Origin: Dendrophyllia cribrosa
Lineage: Eukaryota; Cnidaria; Anthozoa; Scleractinia; Dendrophylliidae
Direction of reading: 5' to 3'
Assembly (NCBI GenBank): GCA_024195265.1
Contig: JAJLRJ010000002.1
Location: forward strand, 15,372,264-15,436,263
Length of the DNA: 64,000 nucleotides
Shown in pieces: positions 22,901 to 34,831 of this stretch. The notes beneath the pieces are model-generated. The model was not told the DNA's origin. It saw only the letters and a program-made list of their open reading frames with translations, and ran no database searches. The first letter of the stretch is position 1, and every line of letters starts with the position of its first letter. The position numbers were made by a program, and so were the translations under genes.

Positions 22901-24214
22901 GTGCTGATAGGTGCTTTGTATATTGAGATTACTCAAAGATTCAAAGGTGATATCCCCTGTGGTTTGACCTGTCGTACACCACCTCCCGAAAGCGACCATC
23001 TTGTTTGCATTTTGTGTGGGCGCTTAAAGGGAACCTCCATTGTGATAACAAGTTGACGTTAAATTGTTGGAAATAAAGTCTAAATTTCGATTTTTTAATA
23101 ACAAATAAGAAGGAAATTTCAGTGTACAAAAAAATGGATATGAATATCGCCTAGTTTTGCTTTTAAACGTCCCGCGCGCCGCCATTTTGAATTTTAATGA
23201 CGTCATATGGTTGCCGCTATTGTTAGAATCGACGTTCTCACCGTATGACGTCATAAATATTTAAAACGGCGGCGCGCGGGAAATTTAAAAGCGAAAATAT
23301 GCGATATTCATATCCAATTTTGTGTACACTGAAATTATATTTCCACAAGTTATTAACATAATTAACATAATTAACATAATTAAAATTTAAACGTTATTAT
23401 GTTATTAATATGCATGTTCGTCTTTCAGTGATGGCGATCCACTGCTACTATTGCTTGCCGGGACCGCCGGGTGAACTTTGCACATATGTCACAAATGTCA
23501 CGGACTGTGACACAGCCCCAGGAGCACCCCCAGGGGTTAAATTTGACGCATGCGGAAAAGGGTCCTACGAATTCTCTAATGGAGATAACGAGTTAACCAT
23601 GAATGCATTAACATGCGCAGTAAAGGTATGGTAATTCTTGTTTGGATTATGCTTAGAAAGGCGATTATAAAATGCCCAAGGAAATACGCGCGCTATGATT
23701 GGTTAAACCGGGTTCATTATAACTCGATAAAGCATGCGCGTGACGTAAGGTTCATTTTAACCGTTTTTATTTTATAAAAGAAATAAAAAAAACTTGTTCC
23801 TCGTGCATTGTTGAGTTATATAAGCACTTGGGAATAATGCACTCGGCGCGTTTTATATTTCTTTAACAATACAAAAAAATCTATACAGTGCCGTGATGAA
23901 TGAAGCTGGTTTTACGTTTTATGGAAGTACAATATGCTGGCGTCCAATAAACGCCTCCCATGAAAAATGGGAACTGAATGTAATAAACACCCGGGCAGTT
24001 TATTAGAATGTGTCAGTTTATTACAGTGTGTCAGGGTTATAGGCTACTGAGTGCGCGATATATAGATGGTTTTCACTCACGTGACCTTCAGTCCTGTGGG
24101 ACTCAAATGACAAAGGCCATGGCGGCCATGTTGGAGCACATAACAAAAGAAGTTCATTAAAATTCTTTTGTAGGTGTGCTCCAACATGGCCGCCATGACG
24201 TAACGTGCAAACCA

Positions 24215-24278
<64 letters not shown>

Positions 24279-24685
24279 CAACATTTCTTTAGCGTAGTGA
24301 TAAATTCTGAACATTGCCTTTGAAATTTTTAAGTTTCACAACAAGTCTCTCAACCATCTTTGGATCCATCTTCTTGTTTTGTAGATGGTAAAATTACATG
24401 ATCATTTAATATGTAACCTTCCATCACTGAACTGATGAAGGTATTGAAACGGTTTAAAATCTGAACTCGTTTTGACTGACTTTGCTCCATTTTTGGCAGT
24501 CTATGTGTGACGAGATGAAGGAAGCGGTTTGCAACGCAGACATATGGCGGAAAGAAACGGGTCTTAACCTGACCAAATGTGACCTCAACTGCTGCTCCGA
24601 AGACAAGTGCAACTGTCTTGATCCACCTTGCCGATCGCGAGTCCCGATTCTTTCAATACTGCGTCGCTCATTGCCACATTTCTGA
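19941..24685 (+). CDS. LU3: Ly6/uPAR-type protein with frameshifted C-terminus
   Basis: The exons are 19941-19992, 23429-23625 and 24500-24685, giving a predicted 144 residues. Exon 1 is a signal peptide (MGNYFLCIFALVTLPLN). The domain has HCYYC, an NVTDC sequon and the NCCSEDKCN end. After the last domain cysteine the frame reads CLDPPCRSRVP and stops at 24685 without a hydrophobic tail. The expected tail (SLIATFLSVMAIFAGF) lies immediately downstream in another frame (about 24628 on), so a small indel near 24620 removed the GPI signal. The product would be secreted instead of anchored, or the gene is decaying. Splice sites and the rest of the frame are intact. Confidence 0.82.
22086..22620 (-). 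repeat. Hammerhead-bearing repeat, copy 2, interrupted by MITE
   Basis: This is a relative of 17010-17290 in the same orientation. On minus, CCGTGTG precedes CTGACGA, and CACGG follows the GTC cleavage triplet, so stem I can pair here. The loop of stem II is interrupted by the element at 22291-22571. Confidence 0.65.
22291..22571. mobile_element. GGCGGATCC-type MITE with TGGGTC duplication
   Basis: The ends AGTGGCGGATCC and GGATCTG/GATCCGCCCCTG form an imperfect TIR. TGGGTC occurs at 22285-22290 and 22572-22577. The related repeat at 17010-17290 has TGGGTC once at the same point, so it acts as an empty site. A second family member lies at 61427-61604. Confidence 0.85.
23111..23345. mobile_element. 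Inverted-repeat element in LU3 intron 1
   Basis: The arms share TTTCAGTGTACA, GGATATGAATATCGC and CCGCGCGCCGCC in mirrored order around about 23225. TGACGTCAT sits in both arms. A short run of AATTAACAT units follows at about 23350-23385. Confidence 0.75.
24061..24220. mobile_element. MITE in LU3 intron 2
   Basis: The arms TATAGATGGTTTTCAC and GTGCAAACCACCTATA, with inner CATGGCGGCCATGTTGGAGC and its inverse, form a hairpin. It ends directly in a TA run. Confidence 0.7.
24215..24276. repeat. TA dinucleotide microsatellite
   Basis: About 31 uninterrupted TA units in LU3 intron 2, abutting the MITE at 24061-24220, which may have supplied the seed. Confidence 0.95.
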
Positions 24686-24821
24686 GCGTGATGGCGATTT
24701 TCGCAGGATTTTCTTATTTTCTTGATTGTTACAAGATTACTTTAAGAAAGAGTTTAAAACTGCCTTCTGTTGAAAGAGGTGTTTTTTCTCGTCCGTTAAT
24801 TAAATGTTTAACTAAGAATGT

Positions 24822-24838
24822 AATAAAAATGGAATAAA
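24822..24838 (+). promoter_or_regulatory. Candidate polyadenylation signals of LU3
   Basis: Two AATAAA hexamers lie 11 bases apart, about 140 bases after the LU3 stop. Confidence 0.5.
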
Positions 24839-26972
24839 ATGGTTAACAATAGTCTGCCCAGTTTTAATGCATAAAATTGAAACCTAAAATCTAACCAATC
24901 ACAGCAAGATTTTAAAGGATGCGTTCCGTAATCTAAACGAATTCAAGAGGATCCTGAAGGGGTAGAATGGGAACTGGCATGTGCCTATTTTTGGACTGGG
25001 AAAATTAGATTTAGGTCACTGGGACTGGGATTTGGGTCAATGGGACTGGGAATCCCGAAAACAAAATTGGGAATGGGAAACACGTCGCATATACACTTAC
25101 ACAGCGATGATATATATAGTTAACGCTCAATAACATTCCTAAACCCATAAAAAGGCCAATGAAATAATTAGTTTGATTCAGTCAAAGTCTTAAACGAAAT
25201 CAGCGCAGTGCATTGACGACTCGCTCATAGTCCTCAGAGTGTTTTTCTGCCCTTGCGTGTCAGTGATTTACTTCCACTGCAACAGCACAGTTGCGACTGA
25301 GCATTCTCGAACTAACGTGGGGTAACATGACGGCGAACACTGGTGAATCTCTTCCAACTGTAGTCATAGAAATCATGTACATTTCCACAAATAATCTAGT
25401 AATACACACGGAAAATTGTAAGCCCATAGTAAGGGAGTGGAGAGGGAGAGGCAGAGTGAAAAGGGAGGCGGGGGGGGGGGGGGCATGAAAAATGAAACAA
25501 ATTTCGGCTCCTCGGGTCTTATTTTTTTTTGCAAGATGAGGGGGTGGGGCCCTACACGCCCTAGATCATCCACTGGTAACAGTACCTTGCATGACCCTTA
25601 CGTGTGTATGTCCGGAAAAGACAAAAACAACTAACTAAACTGATATCAACAGTATCCCTTGATATTGCATATATTAACAGCAATAAATTAAAATGGTTAA
25701 CCTTGTTAGTAAAAAGAACTAATGCACTGAGATTTCTCTTGAATGTCACTGCTGGGACTGGGATTTGGGAAAAAACATTAGGCTGGGAAATGGGATTTGG
25801 GAAAAATTTGGGCTGGGAAATGGGATTTATACTCCCTCCTCCTTCAGGACTCGTATTCAACATTCACAGGGAAATGAGTGATATTTCGTGACGGAACTGT
25901 TGCCATGGTAGAGCGAGCGCAAGTCACGCGAAAAAAGTTTCCGAGAAAATAGGGACACGTCATCGCTTATATCAGTATTTTCGTTTTGACTGAGTAGTGA
26001 ATACGAACCGGGACAGAAGGTAAGTAGCTTATCCTAACAACAGCAGCTACATTTGGTATACATCACAGCAAGGTTAATTTTAAAGGATACGTTCGGTACA
26101 TCTAAACGAATTCAATGACATTTCTTGACAGAACTGTTGTTTAATATGTGTTTTTATTTTGTATGGTAGAGTGAGCGCAAGTCACGAGTGAAATAGTTTC
26201 CGAGAAAAATAGGAACACGCATTAGGACAGATTGAGAAGGTAAGCAATGACAGCTTCCTTTCTGAAGCTAATGCTTAATATTTTAGAAAATGGAATGTCA
26301 TGTGCCCAAATGTTGTAGTTTTATACTTGTTTACTCCCAACTGATCCAACTTGAAAAGATGCTCGGCATTCTCTTCTGTACCTGTAGAACGTTATGCTCT
26401 TTCGTTGTTTTTACTTCAGTGAATTTTGTAAATAGCTCTTCGAATTAATCGTAGTGTTAAGCATACTACTGTTTCACCCAGGGTTTCATATAACTTTTGA
26501 CGGACAGGTTGCGAATTCGTTGGGAAATTCGGAACCACAATTACGTTGTCAATTACCAAATCAACCCGTCACAAGGTATTTGAAATCCACTGTAAAGTTA
26601 AATATAAAACATCAAGGAACACGCTCTCTCATTACGAAAACAAAAACACTCACTATAAAAGTGAAAGTAGTGTACTTGTAAAAGGCTATTACATGTAATT
26701 GTATTAGCAATGTAGAATTGTCTGCATGTTTTACTTATTTAGCTTTAAAAAATCCAGAGGCAACTCAACAAATATACTTTTGAACGCAATGCGTATTATG
26801 ACCTACAATATTTATGTTTCAAATATTCCAATACTTAATGAGGTTGTAGAGGCTGTATTAATTGAACTTCGATAAAAAGTCTAAATGGTACTGTGAACAG
26901 TAACCTAGTACCCAGGCCACCCATCTCTGCTTACTTTTAAATTGAAATTTTCGACGTGACTGCTGACTTATG
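24839..26972. other. Intergenic region with diverged repeats
   Basis: Runs of GGGACTGGGA-like words occur at about 25000-25085 and 25746-25830. The stretch at about 25885-26030 (GAGCGCAAGTCACG, GTTTCCGAGAAAAT) recurs diverged at about 26120-26240, and a piece of its flank (TAAACGAATTCAA) also occurs near 24938. A G run lies at about 25471-25484. No gene was recognised. Confidence 0.5.
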
Positions 26973-27684
26973 GATGAGTCAATAGGCCATTTCCGAGTTG
27001 CCTTTAGCCTCTCTATCAAAGCGAGGCTAGGTGCCATATGAAAGGTTTCGCACCTAGCCTCCGTCGCTTTGATAGAGAGGATAAAGGCAACTCGGAAATG
27101 GCCTATTCCAGCAGTGCCCATCCCCCCCCCTTGGGCCATTTACACATGTTGCTATCCCGGGGGTGGGGCATGAGTAAATCTAGCTTTGCCCGGGGGGGGG
27201 GGGGGGGGGGGAGGGTATTAGCACACCCGTCATTTACCCCGGGGAATTTGACAGCCAATTTGGTGCATGAAATAAGATAATGAAATGATTTACAAAATTT
27301 ATTTTTGTCTGTGATACTTTTTTGAAATACGAATGACCATTGACCATTGACTATAGTTTTATAAACAACATTAAAACATTAAAACTTGTACTGCATGATT
27401 AAATATATAAAAACGGATGAATATATTTAATAAACCTCATTTTTTTCTCAACTTACAGTACTCTAGTCTGTTCACTGGCTCTAGCTACAAGACAAATATT
27501 ATTTAAACTTGAGCTGTATGAATCCGGGGGTGGGGCATTTACCGTTCTTTTTTAGTCCGACCGCGGGGAATTTGAACGGCTTACTTGTCCCCACCGTGGG
27601 GAATTTACCATTTGAAAAAAAAAACGCAAATGCCCGGGGGTTGGCCCAGGGGGGATGGGCACTGCTGGAATTGACTCATCCATT
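26973..27684. mobile_element. TIR element carrying a nested MITE
   Basis: The right end GACTCATCCAT preceded by GGGATGGGCACTGCTGGAATT inverts the left end TGGATGAGTCAA...TTCCAGCAGTGCCCATCCC. The left TIR is split by the MITE at about 26985-27105. The interior has paired CCCCGGGG-type words and a G run at about 27190-27211. Confidence 0.7.
26985..27105. mobile_element. MITE, AATAGGCCATTTCCGAG family, copy 3 (shortened)
   Basis: It has the same ends as copies 1 and 2 but the centre is reduced, so the two GCGAGGCTAGG arms nearly meet. It sits inside the left TIR of the element at 26973-27684; the intact right TIR shows the unsplit sequence. Confidence 0.82.
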
Positions 27685-28394
27685 ACGACGGCCGACAGTC
27701 ATGCAACCCTTTCCCGAGACTAGTTGTGAGAACCGTATTTCGCTCTGCACTGGTCTGGCTGCAGAAAGATAGGGCTGACAACAAAACGTCATATAAACTT
27801 GCTTCAAGATGTCGTTTCGCTGTTCGGTCCTCTGGTTAGGAAGGACGCACGCGGGCTCTTCAACCAGAATGGTGGCTAGCGCTGGATATGCGGGACTGAG
27901 ACCCCGGGGTAAAGATGCGTGTGTGAGTGTGTTGGGGGAGGGGGGGGGGTTGAACTCGGGACCGAGACTTTAGTTTTATATCATTTGGTATTCTTCGCCA
28001 CTCACTCACTCGCATATTCCAATGCGCGTGTAACCCAAACTTTTTATTCTGGAGCACCAAACTGCATCCATTCAGAAAAAAATTAGCTACTTGGACCAGG
28101 CCGAAAACGTCACGTAGAATTGCCAGGCAAATACGGAAACGAGTAATTTCGCGCTGATAGTCAATATTGGGCCGAAGACTTGAAGATGGTCTAACCATGA
28201 GAAGTTTGGCTTCTGCAATTTGGTGCTTGTTGAAAAAGGCATACTCGGATGAAATACCAAGACTGATCAGACCAAAGGTCTTCCTGCATAATGGCTGCAT
28301 TTATCTTTTCTTCTTTGGTTTAGTTCTTTGTGCTAATTGCATTTGTTGTGATTGGCCAACTTAATCACTTTATTCTGTTACAGAAACATTAAGG
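27685..28394. other. Upstream region of the TRIM gene
   Basis: It contains a minus-strand frame (27860-28300) with no recognisable domain. A likely splice acceptor (TTCTGTTACAG, ending 28383) lies 11 bases before the TRIM ATG, suggesting a separate upstream 5' UTR exon. A G run lies near 27940. Confidence 0.45.
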
Positions 28395-30777
28395 ATGGCG
28401 TCAGGTATTGGGAAAATATCGACAAAGCACTTTGATTGTGCGATATGTTTAGAAAGATTGAAGGAACCAAAACTGTTGACATGTCAGCACACGTTCTGTA
28501 GAGAGTGCCTGGAGCAGCTGGCGACTGCAGATAACTGGCTAGGGAGAAAAGTCACATGTCCTGAATGTAGAAAAATAACTCGGGTAAGAAACGCGGTGGG
28601 ACATAAATGGTATACTACTTTAAGCATCAAAACTCTGTTCGATATAATGAAACAAAAATAAGACACACCTTGCTACAGTGGAACCTCGATTTAACGAAGT
28701 CGCTGCGGACCGGCCAAATTTGTTCGTTAAATCGAGGGTTCGTTATATCGAAAACCTCGATATAACGAACTTGAGGGGAAACGACCAAAATGTTCGTTAT
28801 ATCGAGGTCATAGTTAATGATTGATTTGTAACACAGGTGACTTCTGTCACGCAATTCAATGCAATTTTCGTCGCCCAGAAGTGCCGCGTTTTGAGATGCA
28901 ATTCATTAAGCATGGTGGCTTTCAGTAGCAATTATTTTCACTTTTGAGCAGACGCGCAGCTTTTGTTTACAAAAAACGACACTTTCAGAGTAGCGATTTA
29001 AAAATGTTGCAACATAGAGGTTATACAGAGAATTGTCTATGTTGATCTGTTCAGCGTTTATCTTCTGTCGCGTGTTGACATTGTAATTCGTTATATCGAG
29101 GTAGATTTTACGTTTGGGCTTCCGGATTAGGTTCGTTATATCGAGGAATTCGTTATATCGAGGTTCGTTATATCGAGGTTCTATTCCATACATTTTACTG
29201 TAACTTTGGCCGGGACATAGAATATCGTTCGTTATATCGAGGACTTCGTTAAATAGATGTTCGTTAAATCGAGGTTCCACTGTACTGCATGTTTATTATT
29301 GTAAGTTTTGTATTGTCATTTTTCTAGTTTTCATCTTGTATTACAGTTAATGTATGTTTCCTGTATGCGTGTAATGCAAATTGTAGGACTTTTATAAACA
29401 GGGCTCTACTTAAACCAGTTCTGCTGATTACACATGCCTGTATAATAAATAAATAAATAAATACGTATATAACATAACATAAATATAACATAACATAATA
29501 TAATAATTATATAAAAATATGATATTATATGATGATGTGATATGATATGATATGATATGATATGTGATTAACTATGCTTGGCATTACTCATAATGCTGCA
29601 GGTTTTAAATTGATGGCAGATACTTTTATTCTTACAGAAATCCTGTTTTCATTTGACCTAATCATTGAAAAGTACTATACAATGGCAAGGGACTGAATGC
29701 ATCATGTTCTCATGATTTTTACTCATATCAATGAATTTATTTTTTATGCATTCATTGTTTTGACAGATACCTGTGGGTGGCATCAAGGGTCTGCAGTCCA
29801 ACTTCTTTGTCAACAAGCTCCTTTCAGAACTCGATGGCCAATCCACTGCTATCCCATCTTGTGAGAAGCACGGCGGAGAAACATTCAAACATTTTTGTCA
29901 AACGTGTGATCAGCTAATTTGCCAACACTGTATTGTGATAGATCACCGTGACCACATGTACGAGCTTCTGAAAGATATATATCCTGCTGAGAAGGAGAAC
30001 ATTGAAAAAATCGTAGAAAAATCGAGAGCAACGATCCTCGCTTTAGAGAATTCACTTGAAACTCTTAACCTTACTGAGAGCAGAATTCAAAGCAACCGCG
30101 AGGACGTTTCTTCCAAAATCGATACCTTTATAGAACGGCAGATTGAGATTTTGCAGAAAAAGCGCCAAAGCTTAAAAGAAGAGTTACAAGAACTCACTCG
30201 GGTTCAAAAAGAGCAACACGAAATCCAAAAGAAGCCTTTTTCCTTTTACCTCGAAAGAATGAAACAAAGCGTGCAGTTTGCGGAACAGGCTCTGAGTAAA
30301 GGAAGCGAAGTAGAGGTCTTAGCAGCAAAAAAGCAGTTCAATCAACTCAACTCGGCCACTGCAGAATTGCAGCCACATAACATGGTTTCATATGATCTTG
30401 AGATTGATTCACCCCTTGACAAAAAAGTGGTTTCGAAAATTGCAAAGATACGGGAATGTGACGAAGAGTACGATATCAAAATGCAAAAGAATTGGTCGTC
30501 AGGACGGTATTTCGTATCATACTTTTATGAGGAAAAAAGGCAGTTTGAAATCCGCCGTAAAACGAACAACATCTCATTTGACTTTTTGCCAGTAGATAAA
30601 GTGCAAGTGAAAATTAAGCGACAAGGCTCAAACCATGTTGATTTGCCTCCGATAGATAAAAACAGTGAAGACGGTTCGTTCACTTTTAGTTACTGCCCCC
30701 CTCAGGACGGAGACTATCAAATTGAGGTTTTTGTAAATGGACGCTTTCTCAGTTCGTTCGAATGGGAAGTCGTTTAG
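28395..30777 (+). CDS. TRIM-type protein: RING, B-box, coiled coil, filamin-like end
   Basis: The exons are 28395-28583 and 29767-30777 (CGG|GTAAGA, TTGACAG|ATA, phase 0), giving 399 residues. Exon 1 is a complete C3HC4 RING finger with zinc ligands C15, C18, C30, H32, C35, C38, C55 and C58. The linker VGGIKGLQSNFFVNKLL is typical of TRIM proteins. B-box 2 ligands are C95, H98, C107, C110, C115, C118, H123 and H126. A helical, charged coiled coil spans about 135-235. Residues about 295-399 look like a filamin-type immunoglobulin domain (ending DGDYQIEVFVNGRFL). There are no NHL repeats after it, unlike TRIM2/3/71; the layout is closer to TRIM45. It is likely a cytoplasmic E3 ubiquitin ligase; the substrate is unknown. 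Confidence 0.92.
28676..29282. mobile_element. TA-flanked TIR element in TRIM intron
   Basis: CAGTGGAACCTCGATTTAAC and GTTAAATCGAGGTTCCACTG are inverted ends with TA on each side (28674-28675, 29283-29284). The interior repeats TTCGTTATATCGAGG many times on both strands. The ends resemble pogo/Tigger-type Tc1-mariner elements. Confidence 0.9.
29500..29565. repeat. ATGATAT-rich low-complexity tract
   Basis: Short repeats of ATAAC and TGATA words occur in the TRIM intron before exon 2. The effect, if any, is unknown. Confidence 0.6.
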
Positions 30778-30893
30778 AACAAAAACCATCTCGAAAGTAA
30801 GTTGTCTCGAGCATGCGAGACATCAACGTATATATAGAGTGTTTTGCATCATGTTACTATTTTCCGCTGAATTAAGCATCTAAGGCCCCGTCC

Positions 30894-31310
30894 ACACGTA
30901 TACGTTTACGTTCGTAAACGCATTTCTTTATGCGTTTAGGCCTCCCGTCCACAGTAAACGATGAAAACGGTCTCCCTAAACGCATATTTTCCAAAATGCT
31001 CTCCAAATGGAATATTTTCGAAAACGCCGCTTACCCGTTTACGTGTGGACAGCGTAAAAGGATTTTTTCGTAAACGCTGATGTCACAAATTCGGACCCAG
31101 TCCACAAATAAAGAAAATAGAGCAGATATCCAATTTGGCGGACGGTCTGACGCATGCTCAATGCAGATTTGAAGCGTTTACGTATCGTTTTAGCGTTTAC
31201 ATGTGGACAGGTGGACAGCTTAAACGATGGCTGGCTTCGTGTGGACGGGAGCGTTTTAGATAAAAAAAATATGCGTTTACGAACGTAAACGTATACGTGT
31301 GGACGGGGCC
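30894..31310. mobile_element. TIR element with TAA target duplication
   Basis: GGCCCCGTCCACACGTATAC and its inverse form about 40-bp termini. TAA is duplicated at 30891-30893 and 31311-31313. A 3-bp TWA-type target is typical of PIF/Harbinger elements; there is no transposase. It sits just 3' of the TRIM gene. Confidence 0.88.
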
Positions 31311-31600
31311 TAAGTATTCTTTCTGACTACATAAGACTAATTTTCAGAAAGCGATTAAACAGAAGCCTCGATATTTTTAGAACGACTCGCAAGTATCCCT
31401 AGAATTTAAATCACCACGTACTTTCTATTATCGACTGACGCGCTGTAGTTCCGGTGAATTCCGAGAAAAGGGACCGAGACGCTCGATAACCCTCATGATC
31501 CGCGATTTCAGAAACGTAAACAAAACAAGTAGAAAATACGCTCACTTCGAGTTGGACACAGTGACGACACATTTTCGAGGCCAGGCTGCTAAGTATGTTT

Positions 31601-32668
31601 GAAAATGACGGCGTTCAAAACGACTTTTGGATTTTGGTAATCAAAAGCCTTAGTCTTTAATAGAGAGAAGACCGGTAACAGACTATAATCAATGAAGAAC
31701 TGATATCAAATTAACGTTTGTAATATCAATTCAACTGACATTTTTAAACACTTTAAAGAAAATCCCCGTATTCCAAATGTTACATCATTTTGGCGTCGGG
31801 CGCAGATCTTTAGAATTAATTTGTCATTAATTTTTTTAATCATTGACTGACTAATCCTTATTATACAAAATATGGCAAACCTAGTGCCACTGGGGCTGAC
31901 GAAGGTAACATAATTCTCAGCTGGTCTCGACTGATTTTTTTAGGACTACCCACAAGTTATTCTCGCATTGTGGAATGTTTTTTAGGATCCACGCAGTTTT
32001 TGTAGGTTGTCTAGCAATCGCAGAGCCAGTTGCTGAGACAGTTAAAGGGAAAAATTTCAATAATTTGCTCCATAATTGGATAGGCCATTGCCTTGTGTGA
32101 AGATCTCTTATAGACTTCTGACGTTTCTTATAATTTGACAATTGTATTAACAATTCGCATTGCGCGAAATGATGATGGTGACAGTGACGGTGATACCGTT
32201 GTAATGTTTTCAAGTGCTGAATTTGAATTGATATAAACTTAGCCTGTTCCAGGCTCCGAGATAGTGGGGAACAGCGAAGTAAAAAAAAAAAAACAGGAAA
32301 AAAAAAATCGCGGGGGAACTGGGGAGAGGGCGGTCTCTCAGTTCCCCCGCGATTTTGCCTTTCTTTTATTACTTCGCGCGTTCTCCACTATCGCGGAGCC
32401 TGGAACAGGCTAATATGAACTATGTAGCTTTAGACGCACATCTATATTTTGAACAAACCGAGTTTCCGTCATTGTATGTGTAAATTTTAATATACTATTG
32501 TATGTGTAAATTTTAATAAACTATTTTTCTACTATGTTGTTAATATTGTGTTTTAAATTAAAATTTTAATTGAATAAAATAGAGATGTTTGAAAGAGTTT
32601 ACTTCTACTATCTTTAAAAAAGCGGAAACTCATTTGTGTCCGCCTGAATAGCTCAGACTGAAGGGTAT
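31601..32668 (+). repeat. Long dispersed direct repeat, copy 1
   Basis: It shares most of its length with 55630-57196, from GAAAATGACGGCGTTC to GCTCAGACTGAAGGGTAT. It contains the small inverted repeat at 32241-32411, which was therefore present before the duplication. Confidence 0.8.
32241..32411. mobile_element. MITE AGCCTGTTCCAGGCTCCG, copy 1
   Basis: The ends AGCCTGTTCCAGGCTCCG and CGGAGCCTGGAACAGGCT are exact inverses, with an inner AATCGCGGGGGAACTG hairpin. A second copy lies at 56802-56967 within the duplicated block. Confidence 0.85.
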
Positions 32669-32880
32669 GTTGGTGCATCGGCGTGAGCCGATCGGTTCTT
32701 TAAATCTGACCCAATTTCAAACTGATAACTTTAATTTTTGTAACTTATAAAATTCATTGATATCTTAATGCAGATCAACTAGTTAGTTCCTTTTTTCGAT
32801 ATTCCCTGGAATTTTCGGGACATTGACTTATTGGGGACATGGTGTTACCTGGATGGAGGTAGAGATTTTCCAAGCACACG

Positions 32881-34733
32881 TTAAGGTGACTCGACCCAGT
32901 TTTTTTGGGGGGTATCATCCTACTTTGAAGCTCTCTGGTATCCCCACCTTTACTTATTTTTATCATAAGTCTATCACATAGAATGGATAACATATAGATC
33001 AATCTACAATATAATATAAAATATTTGGCGATCAGAGTAAATGTCACGTGGTTATAATGCCACGCCCCTTTGAGGTCTGAGTCGAAAATCTGCTGTTACC
33101 GGCATTTTTTCGTGGAAATCTCTCGGCTACACATAGTGCGCATTAGTGCCTTGCGCTGAGCAGAGTTTCACCAACATCGAAAAGACACAATTCGAGAAAT
33201 TCAGTGGTTTCCAAATTTAGGTCATAATTTAAGCGAAAATGATAAGCAAACTTTACACGATTATATCCAATAAACTATGAGACTTATCCCTTTATTTTGG
33301 GGATCGTTATAACAGATGAGTCCTTGCAAGTCAGCAAAAAGCTTTAGGGCCTTGTAAATGCGCGCGATTTCGAGCAAAGGAAACATATAGAAATTATAGT
33401 TTTAGCTATTTGTTGACGTTTGTCAGCGTTTAAGAGTCCTTCTCACGAAAAAAGCATTTTCTTAAAAATTCGTAGTTTTTTTTTCCTTTAAATTTTTCAG
33501 GGCCACAATTGATTAACTAACTTCCCGGATTCTGAATTTCATGGTCATTGAAAAACTGTGGCATTATCTTCTATAAGCCCAAAGTTGAGTAAACATTGAA
33601 GATTTTTAGCGTTTTGGCTGAGTTTGTGCTCTGGGAGTTGTCTATTGTTTCTAGTCTGTCATTATACAGCATTCTTGTTCAGCACGCGTGCAATGACTAC
33701 GGTTGGCTGACTTCCGAATGCTCACCGAGATATGGTAATTTTGGTACGGCCTGAGACAGGCGATCGCGTGATACATCATAGAGGTTTAACGCATGATTTT
33801 TAATCAATTCTCGGCATGATGTACACTCCTGGCTGCAGATGTTATGTGACGGGAATCCCTTCTATTTTTTCATACTAATTACCATATCTCGGTGAGCATT
33901 CGGAAGTCAGCCAAGCGTAGTCGTTGCACGCGTGCTGAACAAGAATGCTGTATAATGACAGACTAGAAACAATAGACAACTCCCAGAGCACAAACTCAGC
34001 CAAAACGCTAAAAATCTTCAATGTTTACTCAACTTTGGGCTTATAGAAGATAATGCCACAGTTTTTCAATGACCATGAAATTCAGAATCCGGGCAGTTAG
34101 TTAATCAATTGTGGCCCTGAAAAATTTGAAGGAAAAAAAAACTACGAATTTTTAAGAAAATGCTTTTTTCGTGAGAAGGACTCTTAAACGCCGACAAACG
34201 TCAACAAATAGCTAAAACTATAATTTCTATATGTTTCCTTTGCTCGAAATCGCGCGCATTTACAAGGCCCTAAAGCTTTTTGCTGACTTGCAAGGACTCA
34301 TCTGTTATAATGATCCCCAAAATAAAGGGATAAGTCTCATAGTTTATTAGATATAATCGTGTAAAGTTTGCTTATCATTTTCGCTTAAATTATGACCTAA
34401 ATTTGGAAACCACTGAATTTCTCGAATTGGGTCTTTGCGATGTTGGTGAAATTCTGCTAAGCGCAAGGTATTAATGCGCACTATGTGTAGCCGAGAGATT
34501 TCCACGAAAAAATGCCGGTAACAGCAGATTTTCGACTCAGACCTCAAAGGGGCGTGGCATTATAACCACGTGACATTTACTCCGATCGCCAAATATTTTA
34601 TATTATATTGTAGATTAATCTATATGTTATCCATTCTATGTGTTAGACTTATGATAAAAGTAAAGGTGTGGATACCAGATAGATTCAAAGTAGGATGGTA
34701 ACCCCCCAAAAAAACTGGGTCGAGTCACCTTAA
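32881..34733. mobile_element. 1.85-kb foldback element bounded by TTAA
   Basis: The arms are 32881-33740 and 33877-34733, near-identical inverses of about 860 bp around a 136-bp spacer. The ends read TTAAGGTGACTCGACCC and its inverse. TTAA at each end may be the target duplication (piggyBac or Kolobok type) or part of the arms; the bases outside differ. Short frames in the arms (for example 34347-34547 minus) show no domain. Confidence 0.85.
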
Positions 34734-34831
34734 CTTCCCGATATTTACGCCTACTTCTCTCTGACCATACCTTCCCGTGAATTCGTGCAAGCACTCGAGG
34801 TGTCACAACTACATTTGCATTTCCATCTAGG

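Noticed and set aside
27860..28300. Minus-strand frame of 146 codons upstream of TRIM
   Set aside because: No domain, no splice partner, and it ends in low-complexity sequence; left as unsupported.
29773..29775. Alternative start of the TRIM second-exon frame
   Set aside because: It is an internal GTG codon just after a splice acceptor; the exon continues the RING exon in frame.
32640..32710. Possible tRNA (TAGCTCAGACTGAAGG...GATCGGTTC)
   Set aside because: It resembles tRNA promoter boxes but no cloverleaf stems pair; probably a repeat end shared with the 57.2-kb copy.
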